Shown here one piece after another: positions 37,998-47,810 of a DNA stretch of 64,000 bases. The translations under genes and the position numbers were made by a program. The DNA is from a virus. The notes under the pieces are model-generated. The model searched no databases. It was not told where the DNA came from and worked only from the letters and a program-made list of their open reading frames with translations. Location of the stretch: the IMG/VR virus record IMGVR_UViG_3300037488_003551, positions 62,001 to 126,000 of that record. The stretch is one strand, 5' to 3'. Positions within the stretch are counted from its first letter, which is position 1. The number at the start of each line of letters is the position of its first letter.

Positions 37998-39361
37998 GAG
38001 GGACTTTGGTAGGAACAGGCGAACAAGCTATTCTTAATCTCAAGCCTGCTTTATATTGGGATGCTCGAATGGCTCAACATGCTATTGGTCCTTCCAGGTA
38101 TGGAACTTCCCTAATACCTATAGAAGTCTATGAAACTACGAGCCAGGTTAGCACAGCACAGTGGCTGACGATGCGTGACGATAAGCGCATGGGATTCATG
38201 AAAAATGGCATCGATACAAATGCCGGAAAAGATGAATGCTTAGGTTCTGTCGGAGCTTTCTACGCTTCCACTACGAATTATTTTACAGCTTATACTACTT
38301 CTAAGTATGGCTTTGCGGTTGTTACTCCAACTGACCCTTCACAGCTCACGGAAGATGCTGCTGAATTCCCGGATGTCGTCCGTGACCCCGCTATTGCAAC
38401 GAGTCGTTATCGTATCTTTCTCGATACGTCTATAGATGCAGTAAACGATTGTGTGATGGAGAAATCACAGACTCGTAGTAGTACGTTTGTTCGTACTTTC
38501 CAGGTTCTTGTGCGTAATACAAACGGTTCCACTGACCCAAGTAGTCTCATAGAATTGGGTTGGAATAGTACAGCGGGGACACGGACTACTGTCGCAACTC
38601 AGTTTCGATATCTAGGATTTAATGGGTGGTATGCGGCAAGTATTCTAGTAGAGGCAGGCGGCACAACGGGATATCTTTCAATAAAGGCGACTGCTGATAC
38701 GGCTGTTTGGGAGATAGCTCTTCCACTCTGGTTTACTTCAACGGCGTCAATAGAGCGTATTACTCGTTCAGGTTTTTCGGCTGTGAGCGGTGCACGTTAT
38801 AAGTACGCGGTTAGAACGCCAGCTGACCTCGTTTTAAGGTCTAATGGCTGGCTGGCGATGAGTATCGTTCTCCCTGATAGGTCCGTGAGTAATGGGCATA
38901 CGGATAATCTTGGGAATGCTAACTATAGATTCATGGGTCTATTTGATTTATCGGCTAGTACATGGAGGCTTAGGGCTTCTATGAGTGATACGTATGACCG
39001 AGTAGTTGTTACGCTCGGAGACACAAGCGGGACTAATTTTGCATTCTTAGACGGTCCATCTGATTGGGATGATTTCGCCGGGTTGGGGATTGTTGCAACG
39101 TGGTATACATCGAACGAAAGTACTTTCGCAGCTCTTTATGTCAACGGAGTACGGATGGATTCTATTCAAGATCCATTGACTTGGTACCCACAAATAGGAC
39201 CAGTTGGAAAAATAATAATCGGTAACAGCGCAGAAGATGGCACTTCTGCGGAGACCTTTATTTCGCGGGTAGCTTTCGGGAACAATCGTTTGCACCGGTC
39301 AACAGCTAGGATGCTCTCAAATCATATGTATAAGTTAGCGCGAGGAAAAAATCCAATATGA
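37994..39361 (+). CDS. Lectin-like virion protein
   Basis: 455 residues, ATGA overlap with the preceding gene. Beta-rich throughout. The last ~130 residues (ALYVNGVRMDS, KIIIGNSAEDG, FISRVAFGNNRLH) carry the strand pattern of concanavalin A/LamG-like jelly-roll domains, which bind carbohydrates. It is followed by ATGA overlap with the carboxypeptidase-like gene, suggesting joint assembly. Confidence 0.82.
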   Translation: MRGTLVGTGEQAILNLKPALYWDARMAQHAIGPSRYGTSLIPIEVYETTSQVSTAQWLTMRDDKRMGFMKNGIDTNAGKDECLGSVGAFYASTTNYFTAYTTSKYGFAVVTPTDPSQLTEDAAEFPDVVRDPAIATSRYRIFLDTSIDAVNDCVMEKSQTRSSTFVRTFQVLVRNTNGSTDPSSLIELGWNSTAGTRTTVATQFRYLGFNGWYAASILVEAGGTTGYLSIKATADTAVWEIALPLWFTSTASIERITRSGFSAVSGARYKYAVRTPADLVLRSNGWLAMSIVLPDRSVSNGHTDNLGNANYRFMGLFDLSASTWRLRASMSDTYDRVVVTLGDTSGTNFAFLDGPSDWDDFAGLGIVATWYTSNESTFAALYVNGVRMDSIQDPLTWYPQIGPVGKIIIGNSAEDGTSAETFISRVAFGNNRLHRSTARMLSNHMYKLARGKNPI

Positions 39362-42300
39362 AAAAACTTACGTTTGAACAAATGGCCTTTTCGCGTGCGT
39401 CAGACGCTTGGTGTCCAGTTACGGGTAGAGCGTACGGCCCTAATATCCCGCGTGTTCATTCTGAGAGAATTCTTGCCAGCGTTGGAAATGCGAAGATTTA
39501 TAATCGCTTTTCGGAGAGTCAGGGCTTCGTACGTTATAGCGATGAACCCGGATGTTATGATCGTCCTGGAGAGCAGACACACGTATTTACGGAGCAAATT
39601 CTTTACTTAGAATCCTCTCTTTCAGCTATTCCTACGTTTAGCCGTGGACCTTGTGGGGATGGGTTATCACAAGATGGACGCCCTCTCGAGGTTTTTACTG
39701 TTGGAACAACCGGTCCCAGCGCTGAGTGGTTCCTTATTGATACCTTGATTCACGGCAATGAACCCGACGGTATTCTAGGAACGTTTGCGGCATTTGTTAC
39801 GCTTGCATGGCACGAGGATTTTGCCCCGCTACGTGACCAATATAGCCTCGCTCTCATGCCTTGCTGTAATCCAGATGGTTATTATATCGGACAGCGCAAT
39901 CTCAATCTTTTAGGCCCTCATCCGAGTGGTACTCCGACGGGTATTAACTTGAATCGAGTGTGGCCTTGGTTTTGGGATGAGTTTATCCCTACGGACGGGG
40001 AGTCAAAAGGCGATGTACCTATAACTTGCACGTTGGAATCTATTGCTATGGAAGCGTGGCGGGCTCCATTAGGCGTCCCGAAGAAGATAGCGTGGGCACT
40101 CGACCAGCATGCTACAGCCGGCGACGGCGCTCGATACGCTTCAAGAGATAGGTGCTTCCGTAATATCGACGAAGATGAGATGGAAAAGATTTGGGCAGAC
40201 TGGACGTTGCTTCGTCTGCTGCGTTCTATCCAAGCAAAGCGCGTGCACGAAGGTCCTAATCCAGACCTTTGGATTAACTACTTCCGGTCTCGGTGGAGGC
40301 CACATTGGCATTCGTACCTTTCGACACTTTCCAAAAATGGCAACGGAGGAATTCCGTGCTGCTCTTTTGTGGGCGAGCATAATAAGGTCTCTAGTCAGGT
40401 TGTCACGTCTGATTTGGAAACGTATAAGTCCGCATCTGACTTCAATTTCGATCATATCATCGCGCTGGCTCTTGTGGCGCAAGGCGGTATTACCGAGCGT
40501 AAGGCGGCCGTTTTTGTTGAGCACGAGGTTGGAGATAACCAAGTCCTGAACTCTGATTTTGCTCAGTGGAATTCACTTGATGCTGAATATCGTCCCAGTT
40601 GGTGGAGCTTGGGGCGCGCAGACCTTTTAGCATCAGAGCGTGCGGAAAGACACATGGAGGGTAATGGGCGTCCCGCGCGCTTGCAGGTAGATGTTTTAAT
40701 GGAGATTGAGGAACCCAACTACTGCGATAGTGTAGGTGGAAACGACATAGTGCTCGCGCACGGCGTTACAACTTCAGCTGTTATTTGTGCGAGAGCTCCG
40801 GCTGAAATAGGTATAGGAGTCCTCGCTGTCTATTCGTGGAATTTTGAATTAGACCCAGTAAAACTATTTGAAGAATCGTATCTAGCCGACCAACATAAAC
40901 AATGGAGGTTAGGTAAGTCGAGCGTCACTAGTGCCATTTATTTGGTCGGCTTAGGTGAGCGTACGGCTCCGTTGGATGCGGTCTTTACCAAGCACACATT
41001 GAGTGCAGGTGTATGGTCAGAGACAGTTCTCGTTACCCACACCGATTCTTTAGAAGATGCGGGTGCGTGTTTAGACCATGCCAATGGGAATCTCTATATC
41101 TTCGGAGGGCGCGGAAGTGCAACCTCCTCTTTAAAAGTTTATAAAGCAGATTGTACTGCTGAGACTTTTACGGAAGTAGGTACAGATCTCTGGGCTTCTG
41201 GTCGATACGGGATGGGTTCCTGTTTCTGTTCGGGCGGTGATTTGGGCGGGATGATTGTTTTAATAGGTGGAAATAATGATGGAGAGCTTGGTCTAGTTGT
41301 TTCAGTTTTTGACACGAGCGATAATTCTCTTGATTCGTATTTAGTTGACCCAGGGGATTCTGGCCTTGATCCACCGTCTATTATGCATTGTGCATGTGTG
41401 TATAATGGATATGATACGATATGGTTCTATGGCGGGGAATCGATAACGGGAGCGTTAATTTACCCTTCAGCCTATTCTATAACATGGAATGGGACTGGAT
41501 TCGACCCAATAGAGATTCACATGCTTGCGGCAGGTCTTTCGGATGATGGTGACCCTGAAGACTTTGCGGGTGATGAGGACTGGATTCGCCCGTTCCGCTA
41601 TTGGCGAGGGGTACGCGCGCGTGACCCGGATACCGGTCATTACGTGCACATGTTATGGGGAGGACTCGAGCGTCTATCTGATGGGACCGACGAGACCGAC
41701 CTTACCTTTCGCCGTGGCTTCTATACACACTATCTCGACACAGCAGAGATGGGTCGACCTTCGGATTATAACTTTGGTTACCTACGTTATAATACGCATT
41801 TTGATGTGCCAGTAAATGCGAAGATGGCTGTTTCTTGGAGTATGCGAGCTGACACGGTGGATGACGATACGCAGTCTGCAGCTTATGCGCGACTCAATAA
41901 CGCCCCAGGCGATAGTATCCTTGGAATTTTGACGACTCGTCGCGTACGAACATATTACATGCATCCTCCGCAATGGTGGTGGCGTGAGAATGCGAGTATT
42001 GATTGTCAGATGAAGCAGCCTTTGGATACCGAGGATGAATTACGTACGTACATTCGCGGTTATAGACAGGGCCAAGAACTTTTAACAGATGCTCCGATGG
42101 TACAGATGGATACGCTATGGCCGTCTTCTTGGAGTCCATTTGGAGTGACACGAGCTGTTGAGACTGCGACTTGGGCTAATACGTTGGACCCTCGGTGGTG
42201 CAGAGTGCAAATTGATTGGCTTCCGAGTGCACCGTTTATGGCAATGACGAATGACGTCAAGCTCGTGACTATTGGAGGAGACGAGGGTGGTCATATCGAG

Positions 42301-43368
42301 CTGTGGGCTGTAAACCCTGGAGATAATCAGCGAGAATACAATCGTAGGAATGTAGTTGGACCGTCCGAACCCGTTTTCAGGCTAAGACAAATTGTCGGGG
42401 AATCCCTAGAAGAATTAGATATCCCCTGTTATTGGGGTGGACATATCCGAGATATCGCAATAGGTAGGTTTGATTCTCCCATACAGTTTGAGCTGTGGAA
42501 TCATTCGGATTACGGCAGTGGTCTTGTAGTTCGTAATGGTTGGGCCGAAGGATGGATTCGCATTTCTAATAAAACCAACCTCGCGGAGTGGGTTACTCTA
42601 GGTGGAGTAGTTGTTCATGGTGGAGGTTGGTGGGGAGAACCCCAAATGCTCGAGATGGATAGGGTTTGGCGTAATAAATACGTTGAGACTTCTTTTCCGC
42701 AGGGTGCGCTTCACATAGGAGATCGCGATCCGACATCAGGCCAGGTCTCTTCTCGTGGCGTGTTTCGTTATAGCGATACTTTTAATCGGGTAGATGACTT
42801 TAACTTGGGAAACGACTGGCTTGTTATGCATCAGACGGGGAATGGTTGGAATGTTTCTTCTAATAAGGCTCGGTGTGAACAGGTTGGTTGGGAGAGGTGG
42901 ATTGCATATCCATATCTCCGAGATTGTTCAATCCTAGCAGAAGTAGAAGTTCCCAGCGGTGGTAAAGTTGGACTTTTCACTCGTTTGAATTGGACGTTAG
43001 CTTCCGGTACGTATCCCCATGGGTACTGCGGGCATCTTGATTGTACAGGCGCTACGACGGGTAATCTTATCATCACTCGGCACTACGTATTCGGAGAACT
43101 TGAAGAGGGTACAGAGGTGCTAGCTACGCAGGCAGTGACGTATAATGCGGGAACGGAGGTCACGCTCGAGCTTGCAGCTCTGGGGAGTGCTATCACTCTT
43201 ACGATGAGTGGCGCACATACTGGAACGGTAACTGTTTCAGACGTGGACCATATTTTGCCTGGTGCGTTTGGCTTATTCGGAGAATCGTCGGGCGTTGGAG
43301 CGTATGTGTGGGCAAACAATGTGCGCGCGAGCGTACCAGCAGGCATTAAGTTGCGTATTACGGAGTAG
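39358..43368 (+). CDS. M14 carboxypeptidase domain fused to beta-propeller and lectin-like domain
   Basis: 1,336 residues. Residues ~90-370 form a zinc carboxypeptidase (M14) domain: H132-GN-E135 (HxxE), NPDGY, GINLNR with R200, D-Q-H251, and E340 in FVGEHNK as probable catalytic Glu. Residues ~510-780 contain Kelch-like repeats (NLYIFGGRG, GMIVLIGGNNDG, TIWFYGGES), a probable beta-propeller. The last ~190 residues (DTFNRVDDFNLGNDW) resemble a laminin-G/lectin domain. M14 enzymes remove C-terminal residues from peptides, and some cleave peptidoglycan stem peptides. In a tail position it could act on a surface protein or on cell wall, which is inference. All key residues seem present. Confidence 0.88.
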   Translation: MKKLTFEQMAFSRASDAWCPVTGRAYGPNIPRVHSERILASVGNAKIYNRFSESQGFVRYSDEPGCYDRPGEQTHVFTEQILYLESSLSAIPTFSRGPCGDGLSQDGRPLEVFTVGTTGPSAEWFLIDTLIHGNEPDGILGTFAAFVTLAWHEDFAPLRDQYSLALMPCCNPDGYYIGQRNLNLLGPHPSGTPTGINLNRVWPWFWDEFIPTDGESKGDVPITCTLESIAMEAWRAPLGVPKKIAWALDQHATAGDGARYASRDRCFRNIDEDEMEKIWADWTLLRLLRSIQAKRVHEGPNPDLWINYFRSRWRPHWHSYLSTLSKNGNGGIPCCSFVGEHNKVSSQVVTSDLETYKSASDFNFDHIIALALVAQGGITERKAAVFVEHEVGDNQVLNSDFAQWNSLDAEYRPSWWSLGRADLLASERAERHMEGNGRPARLQVDVLMEIEEPNYCDSVGGNDIVLAHGVTTSAVICARAPAEIGIGVLAVYSWNFELDPVKLFEESYLADQHKQWRLGKSSVTSAIYLVGLGERTAPLDAVFTKHTLSAGVWSETVLVTHTDSLEDAGACLDHANGNLYIFGGRGSATSSLKVYKADCTAETFTEVGTDLWASGRYGMGSCFCSGGDLGGMIVLIGGNNDGELGLVVSVFDTSDNSLDSYLVDPGDSGLDPPSIMHCACVYNGYDTIWFYGGESITGALIYPSAYSITWNGTGFDPIEIHMLAAGLSDDGDPEDFAGDEDWIRPFRYWRGVRARDPDTGHYVHMLWGGLERLSDGTDETDLTFRRGFYTHYLDTAEMGRPSDYNFGYLRYNTHFDVPVNAKMAVSWSMRADTVDDDTQSAAYARLNNAPGDSILGILTTRRVRTYYMHPPQWWWRENASIDCQMKQPLDTEDELRTYIRGYRQGQELLTDAPMVQMDTLWPSSWSPFGVTRAVETATWANTLDPRWCRVQIDWLPSAPFMAMTNDVKLVTIGGDEGGHIELWAVNPGDNQREYNRRNVVGPSEPVFRLRQIVGESLEELDIPCYWGGHIRDIAIGRFDSPIQFELWNHSDYGSGLVVRNGWAEGWIRISNKTNLAEWVTLGGVVVHGGGWWGEPQMLEMDRVWRNKYVETSFPQGALHIGDRDPTSGQVSSRGVFRYSDTFNRVDDFNLGNDWLVMHQTGNGWNVSSNKARCEQVGWERWIAYPYLRDCSILAEVEVPSGGKVGLFTRLNWTLASGTYPHGYCGHLDCTGATTGNLIITRHYVFGELEEGTEVLATQAVTYNAGTEVTLELAALGSAITLTMSGAHTGTVTVSDVDHILPGAFGLFGESSGVGAYVWANNVRASVPAGIKLRITE

Positions 43369-43371
43369 CTA

Positions 43372-43764
43372 ATGGATGTCTCAAATGCTTTGACCCCTAT
43401 CCGAGGAGACGCGCGTTACGTCAAGAAACTCTTTAATCATGAGGATTTTTTTGATAACACGACAAACATTATTACACTGGGGTCATCCACAGATTTCGAG
43501 CATTTTGAAATCGAGTATGTCCTCCAACTCCCGGTCTCTGGGCGGTCGCATCATGGGATTATTTCTGTGGCGATACTGAGTACGTCTTCAGCTGAAATCG
43601 CTAATCATACCTACGAGTTCCCAGACAGTGAATTGGAAATCGAGACGCTTACTTATTCTGTAAACGTAAACGTTGGTATCGTACAATTGAGAGTATCTGT
43701 TGCAAGTGTCGGGGAGAACCCGACGTTCAACTACCGCATCGCCGCCATTTCGGCCGCGGATTAG
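43372..43764 (+). CDS. Small structural protein
   Basis: 130 residues starting MDVSNALTPIRGDARY three bases after the previous stop. Beta-rich (FEHFEIEYVLQLPVSG, LEIETLTYSVNVNVG). Probably a fibre tip or connector. No clear family. Confidence 0.8.
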   Translation: MDVSNALTPIRGDARYVKKLFNHEDFFDNTTNIITLGSSTDFEHFEIEYVLQLPVSGRSHHGIISVAILSTSSAEIANHTYEFPDSELEIETLTYSVNVNVGIVQLRVSVASVGENPTFNYRIAAISAAD

Positions 43765-43776
43765 GAGAGACGAAGA

Positions 43777-44589
43777 ATGGCGACCAAAAATTATGGACTG
43801 GTTGGCCTTGGTGGCAATGTAGAGTTGAGCAAGGGTGGAGCTCGAATCAAGAATACAGCCGGCGTGGTCGAGGCGCGCAACAATGCGGACAGCGCATACG
43901 CGGTCGTTCGCGGTGACCATCCTGTCGGCTTGAATGACTTTGTAACTCTCCAGTATCTCAAGACAAAAGGCGATGTTGTCGTTATTGGGCAGATTCACGG
44001 CGGAGCTCCTCCCGCCGCGGGTTCTGCCGGTCGCGTGTACGTGTGCACGACAACGGGTGGCGGTTATACGATCAACCATCTGTATTTCGATAACGGAGTT
44101 TCTTGGGAAGATGTTGGGCCGGCTGAAGGCCAAACGATGGCGGTTACAGATGCTCTGGCAGGCGGAGCTGTCGCGTTTCTTGCGGACACGACTTATATCT
44201 GGAATGCGGATGCTACCGTTTGGGTTAACATCGGCCCATCCACCGTTACGGAATCGAAGCACGTCCTCAAGCGGTCGGCGGATATCGCGTACACCGATAC
44301 GGGTGTCGTGAATATCGGTGCCGCTGTTTCAGGGAATGGGCGTGTGTCAGGGGTTTGGATAAATGTAACGCAAATTTTCAATGGGGTGGCTCCCACGCTC
44401 ACGGTTGGTGACGCAGGAGATGCCGACCGTTTCGTTGCGACAACCGAAGTCGACCTGAAGACCGTGGGTCTGTACAAGATGGACGCCTCCCATTTGTTCA
44501 GCATCTCGACACAGGTTTACGCGACCGTGGTTCCTGACTCGAGTACGACTGGCGCCGCCAATATCACGCTGTACTACGCTGAAGCCTAG
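43777..44589 (+). CDS. Tail fibre protein
   Basis: 270 residues, GGAGAGACGAAG upstream. The N-terminus NYGLVGLGGNVELSKGG is a fibre attachment-type start. Residues ~65-145 contain two repeats of the kind VYVCTTTGGG...LYFDNGVSWEDVGP, similar to the triple repeats of the opposite-strand fibre at 50256. The C-terminal beta domain ends with ANITLYYAEA. Likely a trimeric fibre. Confidence 0.82.
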   Translation: MATKNYGLVGLGGNVELSKGGARIKNTAGVVEARNNADSAYAVVRGDHPVGLNDFVTLQYLKTKGDVVVIGQIHGGAPPAAGSAGRVYVCTTTGGGYTINHLYFDNGVSWEDVGPAEGQTMAVTDALAGGAVAFLADTTYIWNADATVWVNIGPSTVTESKHVLKRSADIAYTDTGVVNIGAAVSGNGRVSGVWINVTQIFNGVAPTLTVGDAGDADRFVATTEVDLKTVGLYKMDASHLFSISTQVYATVVPDSSTTGAANITLYYAEA

Positions 44590-44717
44590 AACTCGACCTA
44601 TTATTTCTACGACGCTGCTTTGCCTGTAACGGTACTGGTATCGTTAGGAGCTCGCCCGATGCGTGAGTTCCTACAGGTTTGGCAGTTTAAAAGTCCGCCG
44701 AAGACAGCAGGTGTAAC

Positions 44718-47700
44718 GTGGGATTCAAGTACGGAAATCTCGAAGGTACTCGTAAGCCTTTTCATATTGGTATTGGTACACAGGACGCGAGCGCGCAGCT
44801 GCAGGCCGATGCGACTGACAAGGGATTCCTCCCTCCCCGAATGACGACGGCTCAGAGAGCAGCCATCGTGGCCCCTGCTGAGGGCCTGTTGGTCTTCGAT
44901 ACGGATTTCGACGAGTACTACGTCTTCAAGTCTGCGAGCTGGAAGCAGCTGAGCGGGGTCCACGTGGGCGACCTCGCCTACTACGTGGACGGAACGAGTG
45001 GCAGTGACGCCAATGGCGGCACGGGCTGGGGAGACGCCAAGAAGACCTTCACGTTCATCCGTGAGACCTCGAAGGAAATCCCCCGAGTCATCATCGGCAA
45101 CCTGACCCTCAACGTGCGAGGGGTGGTTTGCTCGACGGATAATGTCCACAACTTGAATATTAAATCGTTCGTAGTGAGCGGCGGCATTTACGTTGCAGGC
45201 GAGATGACGGACGTGCACACAGGCCTAGCAGTCGTAGGCTTCGAGAATACGACGTCTGTCATTTCGCATCATAGCTACATCACGACTCCGGGTGAGGGTT
45301 GGGTCGCGGGGGACTTCAAAGGTTTCTACGTCATCATCACGGCTGGTACGGGCGCGGGCTCGACCTATTATCCGATTCTCGATAATACGGACGAGAGGTT
45401 GGAGCTCATTAATCTCCCAGACCTCTCAGTGACGAGCGTCTATTCGATTGTTTCCCCGTCAGAGATTCGTGGAGCTCTGGTTGCAGACCCGAGCACCTTG
45501 ATTGCGTACGTGGATGAGTTCCTTGAGGAGCAGGATAATAACGCGGCATATCTGCGTTTTAGTAAGTTGCTTATTACAGCGAATGACTCATTAACACCTG
45601 CTAACTATATTCGAGTAGGGAGTAGGTCCTCTATATCCCAAACAGATTGGTATAACTGTTCTATTAATTCTACATTTCAACAAGTTGAAAGTGGCGGACA
45701 CTATTTTCATTATTGTTGGGCCAGTTTAGATAATTACAGACTATGGACCTCGAGTGGTGGGGCTATTGGAAGTGGAGCTTTGGTTATTTATAGTTCTGTC
45801 TTTTACGCGTCGGGGACTACAGGGGGTGGTATTAAATATTATATGACACCTTTAGCGATATCACTGAGCCGTTTTAAAGGACAAGACCTCGCCATTGGTT
45901 ATTACGGCGCCACATACATTGAACTTTATGATTTATTTTTCGATAGCTGTAATATCGGATTAAGCGTATCTTGTTCGTCTGTTTACGTAGACGGTCAGCA
46001 TCGTTTTAAAGATACGCTTACAGCTATTTCTGTTTTAGGCGGACAACTTGTTTCTGCCGATAGCGCCACATACCTAACTGATACGGTAACGACCGAAATC
46101 TCGTTAGGTGGCGGAGAGACCTATGACTTCGCGGATATCGGTACGAAGAATATCTCGAATGCGGCGATGGGTTCTTCTGTCGTTGTTTTTAATTGGACAA
46201 CGGGACTCGTAGACCATGTCGAAGAGTACGATGGTACTACCTCGGGTCTTGTCGCAACCAAGTATCAAACAGCTATTGATGAACTAGCAGCGAATCAAGA
46301 GTCCGAAGCTATTACCTCTCCACTTACGATGTACGTGGATGGAACGACTGGCGATGACGCGAATGACGGCTTAGCGTGGGGCACAGCAAAAAAGACTTTG
46401 GGATTTCTTGTTGCAGGGCAAACCGATGCGCTGCCTAGAGAGATTAACGCCGCAGTTACCATCAATATTCGTAATGATATAAGGGCTAGAAGTAACTCTG
46501 TTCCGCCTTTATCTGTGAGAGATTTTTATGGTTCTGGTTCAATTACTCTGACAGGAGTTCTTACGTCGGTTGAAACTTTTACAGCTTCCACATATGAAAA
46601 TGATTTAAGTGTAAGAAAATCTCGATTATGGATTACGGACGGAACTAAGTCCTGGACTTCGAATCAATGGAGAAGGCACTTTGTAGATATTGGTAGTGGC
46701 TATTATTATCCAGTACGAGGTAATACGGGGACTAAACTTAATTTATGTAGTATTCAGTCTATTACAGGGACTCCCGCAGGTACAATATATTCAGCGCCTG
46801 AAATTCTCACTGAAGTTGTAACTAATCCGGGCACCAAGTACGATTTTGCACATCCGGGCTCCTTTAATGTTAGACAAAATACTATATCAATCTTTATAAA
46901 TAATTTGTGGTTTGATGAGTATTCCTACGTAGATTCTATGTTTGAGATAGTACGTTGTAATAGGGTAGAGCTTATTCGCGTAGCATTGGCTGATTTACTT
47001 TTAGAGTCATGTGATTTTGTATCCATAGTTTCTTGTTATTCGGACCTAACTGAATCTAAATATTCTCTCTTCGAGCACGCACATGTAGAAATTTTTTATT
47101 CTGTTATTGATAGTACGGATTCCACTGGGTATGGTATTTATTTTAATGGAGAAGTTCTGTTAAGGTTATATTCCACTTGGATGGGTAATCAGATTACAGG
47201 ATATTGGTTAGGGGCAAGTTCTCATATTTGGTTGTACGAAGGCGTCTATTTAGAAAATATTACTGACGGTATACTCCTATTTGATTCTACTTTTCACTAC
47301 GAAAACGGTGGAGTAAATGCAATACGTTTTGATACTGTAACGAAGGCTTTTAGTGGTTCTGGAGATATTATCGTATCTCAGGGACCAGAATTTTTAGGAT
47401 GGGACGTAACACAAGATATTGCCTTTTCGGCTGTAGACACTGGAACATTTGCGGAGTTAGATGCAGGTACTTTATCTAGTAGGGGTAATATCTCAATTAC
47501 TTATTTGGATGCTGATTATAGAGCGGTAGTGCTTCCAGAATACGACAACACGACCTCGGGCCTGGCGGCCACACGCTACCAGACCGCCATCGACGAGCTC
47601 GCCAACCGGGTTATTGTCGCGGACGAGACCTACTACGTTGACGGCACGAGCGGTGACGATGCTGCTGACGGGCTCGGATGGGGCACGGCGAAGAAGACCT

Positions 47701-47810
47701 TCGCGTTCCTGCGCACGGCCTATGGCGAGGTGCGTCCGCTCGTGACCTTCCGCGTGTACGCGCGAGGGACGGTGCTTTCCGTAGACAACGTGGGGCATCT
47801 TATGCCTTGA
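44718..47810 (+). CDS. Tail fibre/spike, upstream part of a split gene
   Basis: 1,030 residues from GTG, with GCAGGTG five bases upstream. The N-terminus has LPPRMTTAQRAAIVAPAEGL, a common phage fibre collar motif. Three YVDGTxGxDAxxGLxWGxAKKT modules start near residues 88, 538 and 972. The second matches the 34671 module closely in protein but is encoded by much AT-richer DNA. The third is cut short: the frame stops at 47808-47810 after NVGHLMP, while the next frame continues as fibre protein. The hinge YDxTTSGLxATxYQTAIDELA occurs twice. Probably one long protein with the following gene before a frame change. Confidence 0.82.
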   Translation: MGFKYGNLEGTRKPFHIGIGTQDASAQLQADATDKGFLPPRMTTAQRAAIVAPAEGLLVFDTDFDEYYVFKSASWKQLSGVHVGDLAYYVDGTSGSDANGGTGWGDAKKTFTFIRETSKEIPRVIIGNLTLNVRGVVCSTDNVHNLNIKSFVVSGGIYVAGEMTDVHTGLAVVGFENTTSVISHHSYITTPGEGWVAGDFKGFYVIITAGTGAGSTYYPILDNTDERLELINLPDLSVTSVYSIVSPSEIRGALVADPSTLIAYVDEFLEEQDNNAAYLRFSKLLITANDSLTPANYIRVGSRSSISQTDWYNCSINSTFQQVESGGHYFHYCWASLDNYRLWTSSGGAIGSGALVIYSSVFYASGTTGGGIKYYMTPLAISLSRFKGQDLAIGYYGATYIELYDLFFDSCNIGLSVSCSSVYVDGQHRFKDTLTAISVLGGQLVSADSATYLTDTVTTEISLGGGETYDFADIGTKNISNAAMGSSVVVFNWTTGLVDHVEEYDGTTSGLVATKYQTAIDELAANQESEAITSPLTMYVDGTTGDDANDGLAWGTAKKTLGFLVAGQTDALPREINAAVTINIRNDIRARSNSVPPLSVRDFYGSGSITLTGVLTSVETFTASTYENDLSVRKSRLWITDGTKSWTSNQWRRHFVDIGSGYYYPVRGNTGTKLNLCSIQSITGTPAGTIYSAPEILTEVVTNPGTKYDFAHPGSFNVRQNTISIFINNLWFDEYSYVDSMFEIVRCNRVELIRVALADLLLESCDFVSIVSCYSDLTESKYSLFEHAHVEIFYSVIDSTDSTGYGIYFNGEVLLRLYSTWMGNQITGYWLGASSHIWLYEGVYLENITDGILLFDSTFHYENGGVNAIRFDTVTKAFSGSGDIIVSQGPEFLGWDVTQDIAFSAVDTGTFAELDAGTLSSRGNISITYLDADYRAVVLPEYDNTTSGLAATRYQTAIDELANRVIVADETYYVDGTSGDDAADGLGWGTAKKTFAFLRTAYGEVRPLVTFRVYARGTVLSVDNVGHLMP

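Noticed and set aside
47678-47795. N-terminal part of the downstream spike frame
   Set aside because: The first ~40 codons are the out-of-frame reading of the third YVDGT module.
47790-47796. Canonical -1 slippery heptamer at the fibre frame change
   Set aside because: GTGGGGC is G-rich but does not fit X-XXY-YYZ in the zero frame, so programmed -1 shifting is not supported by the classical rule.
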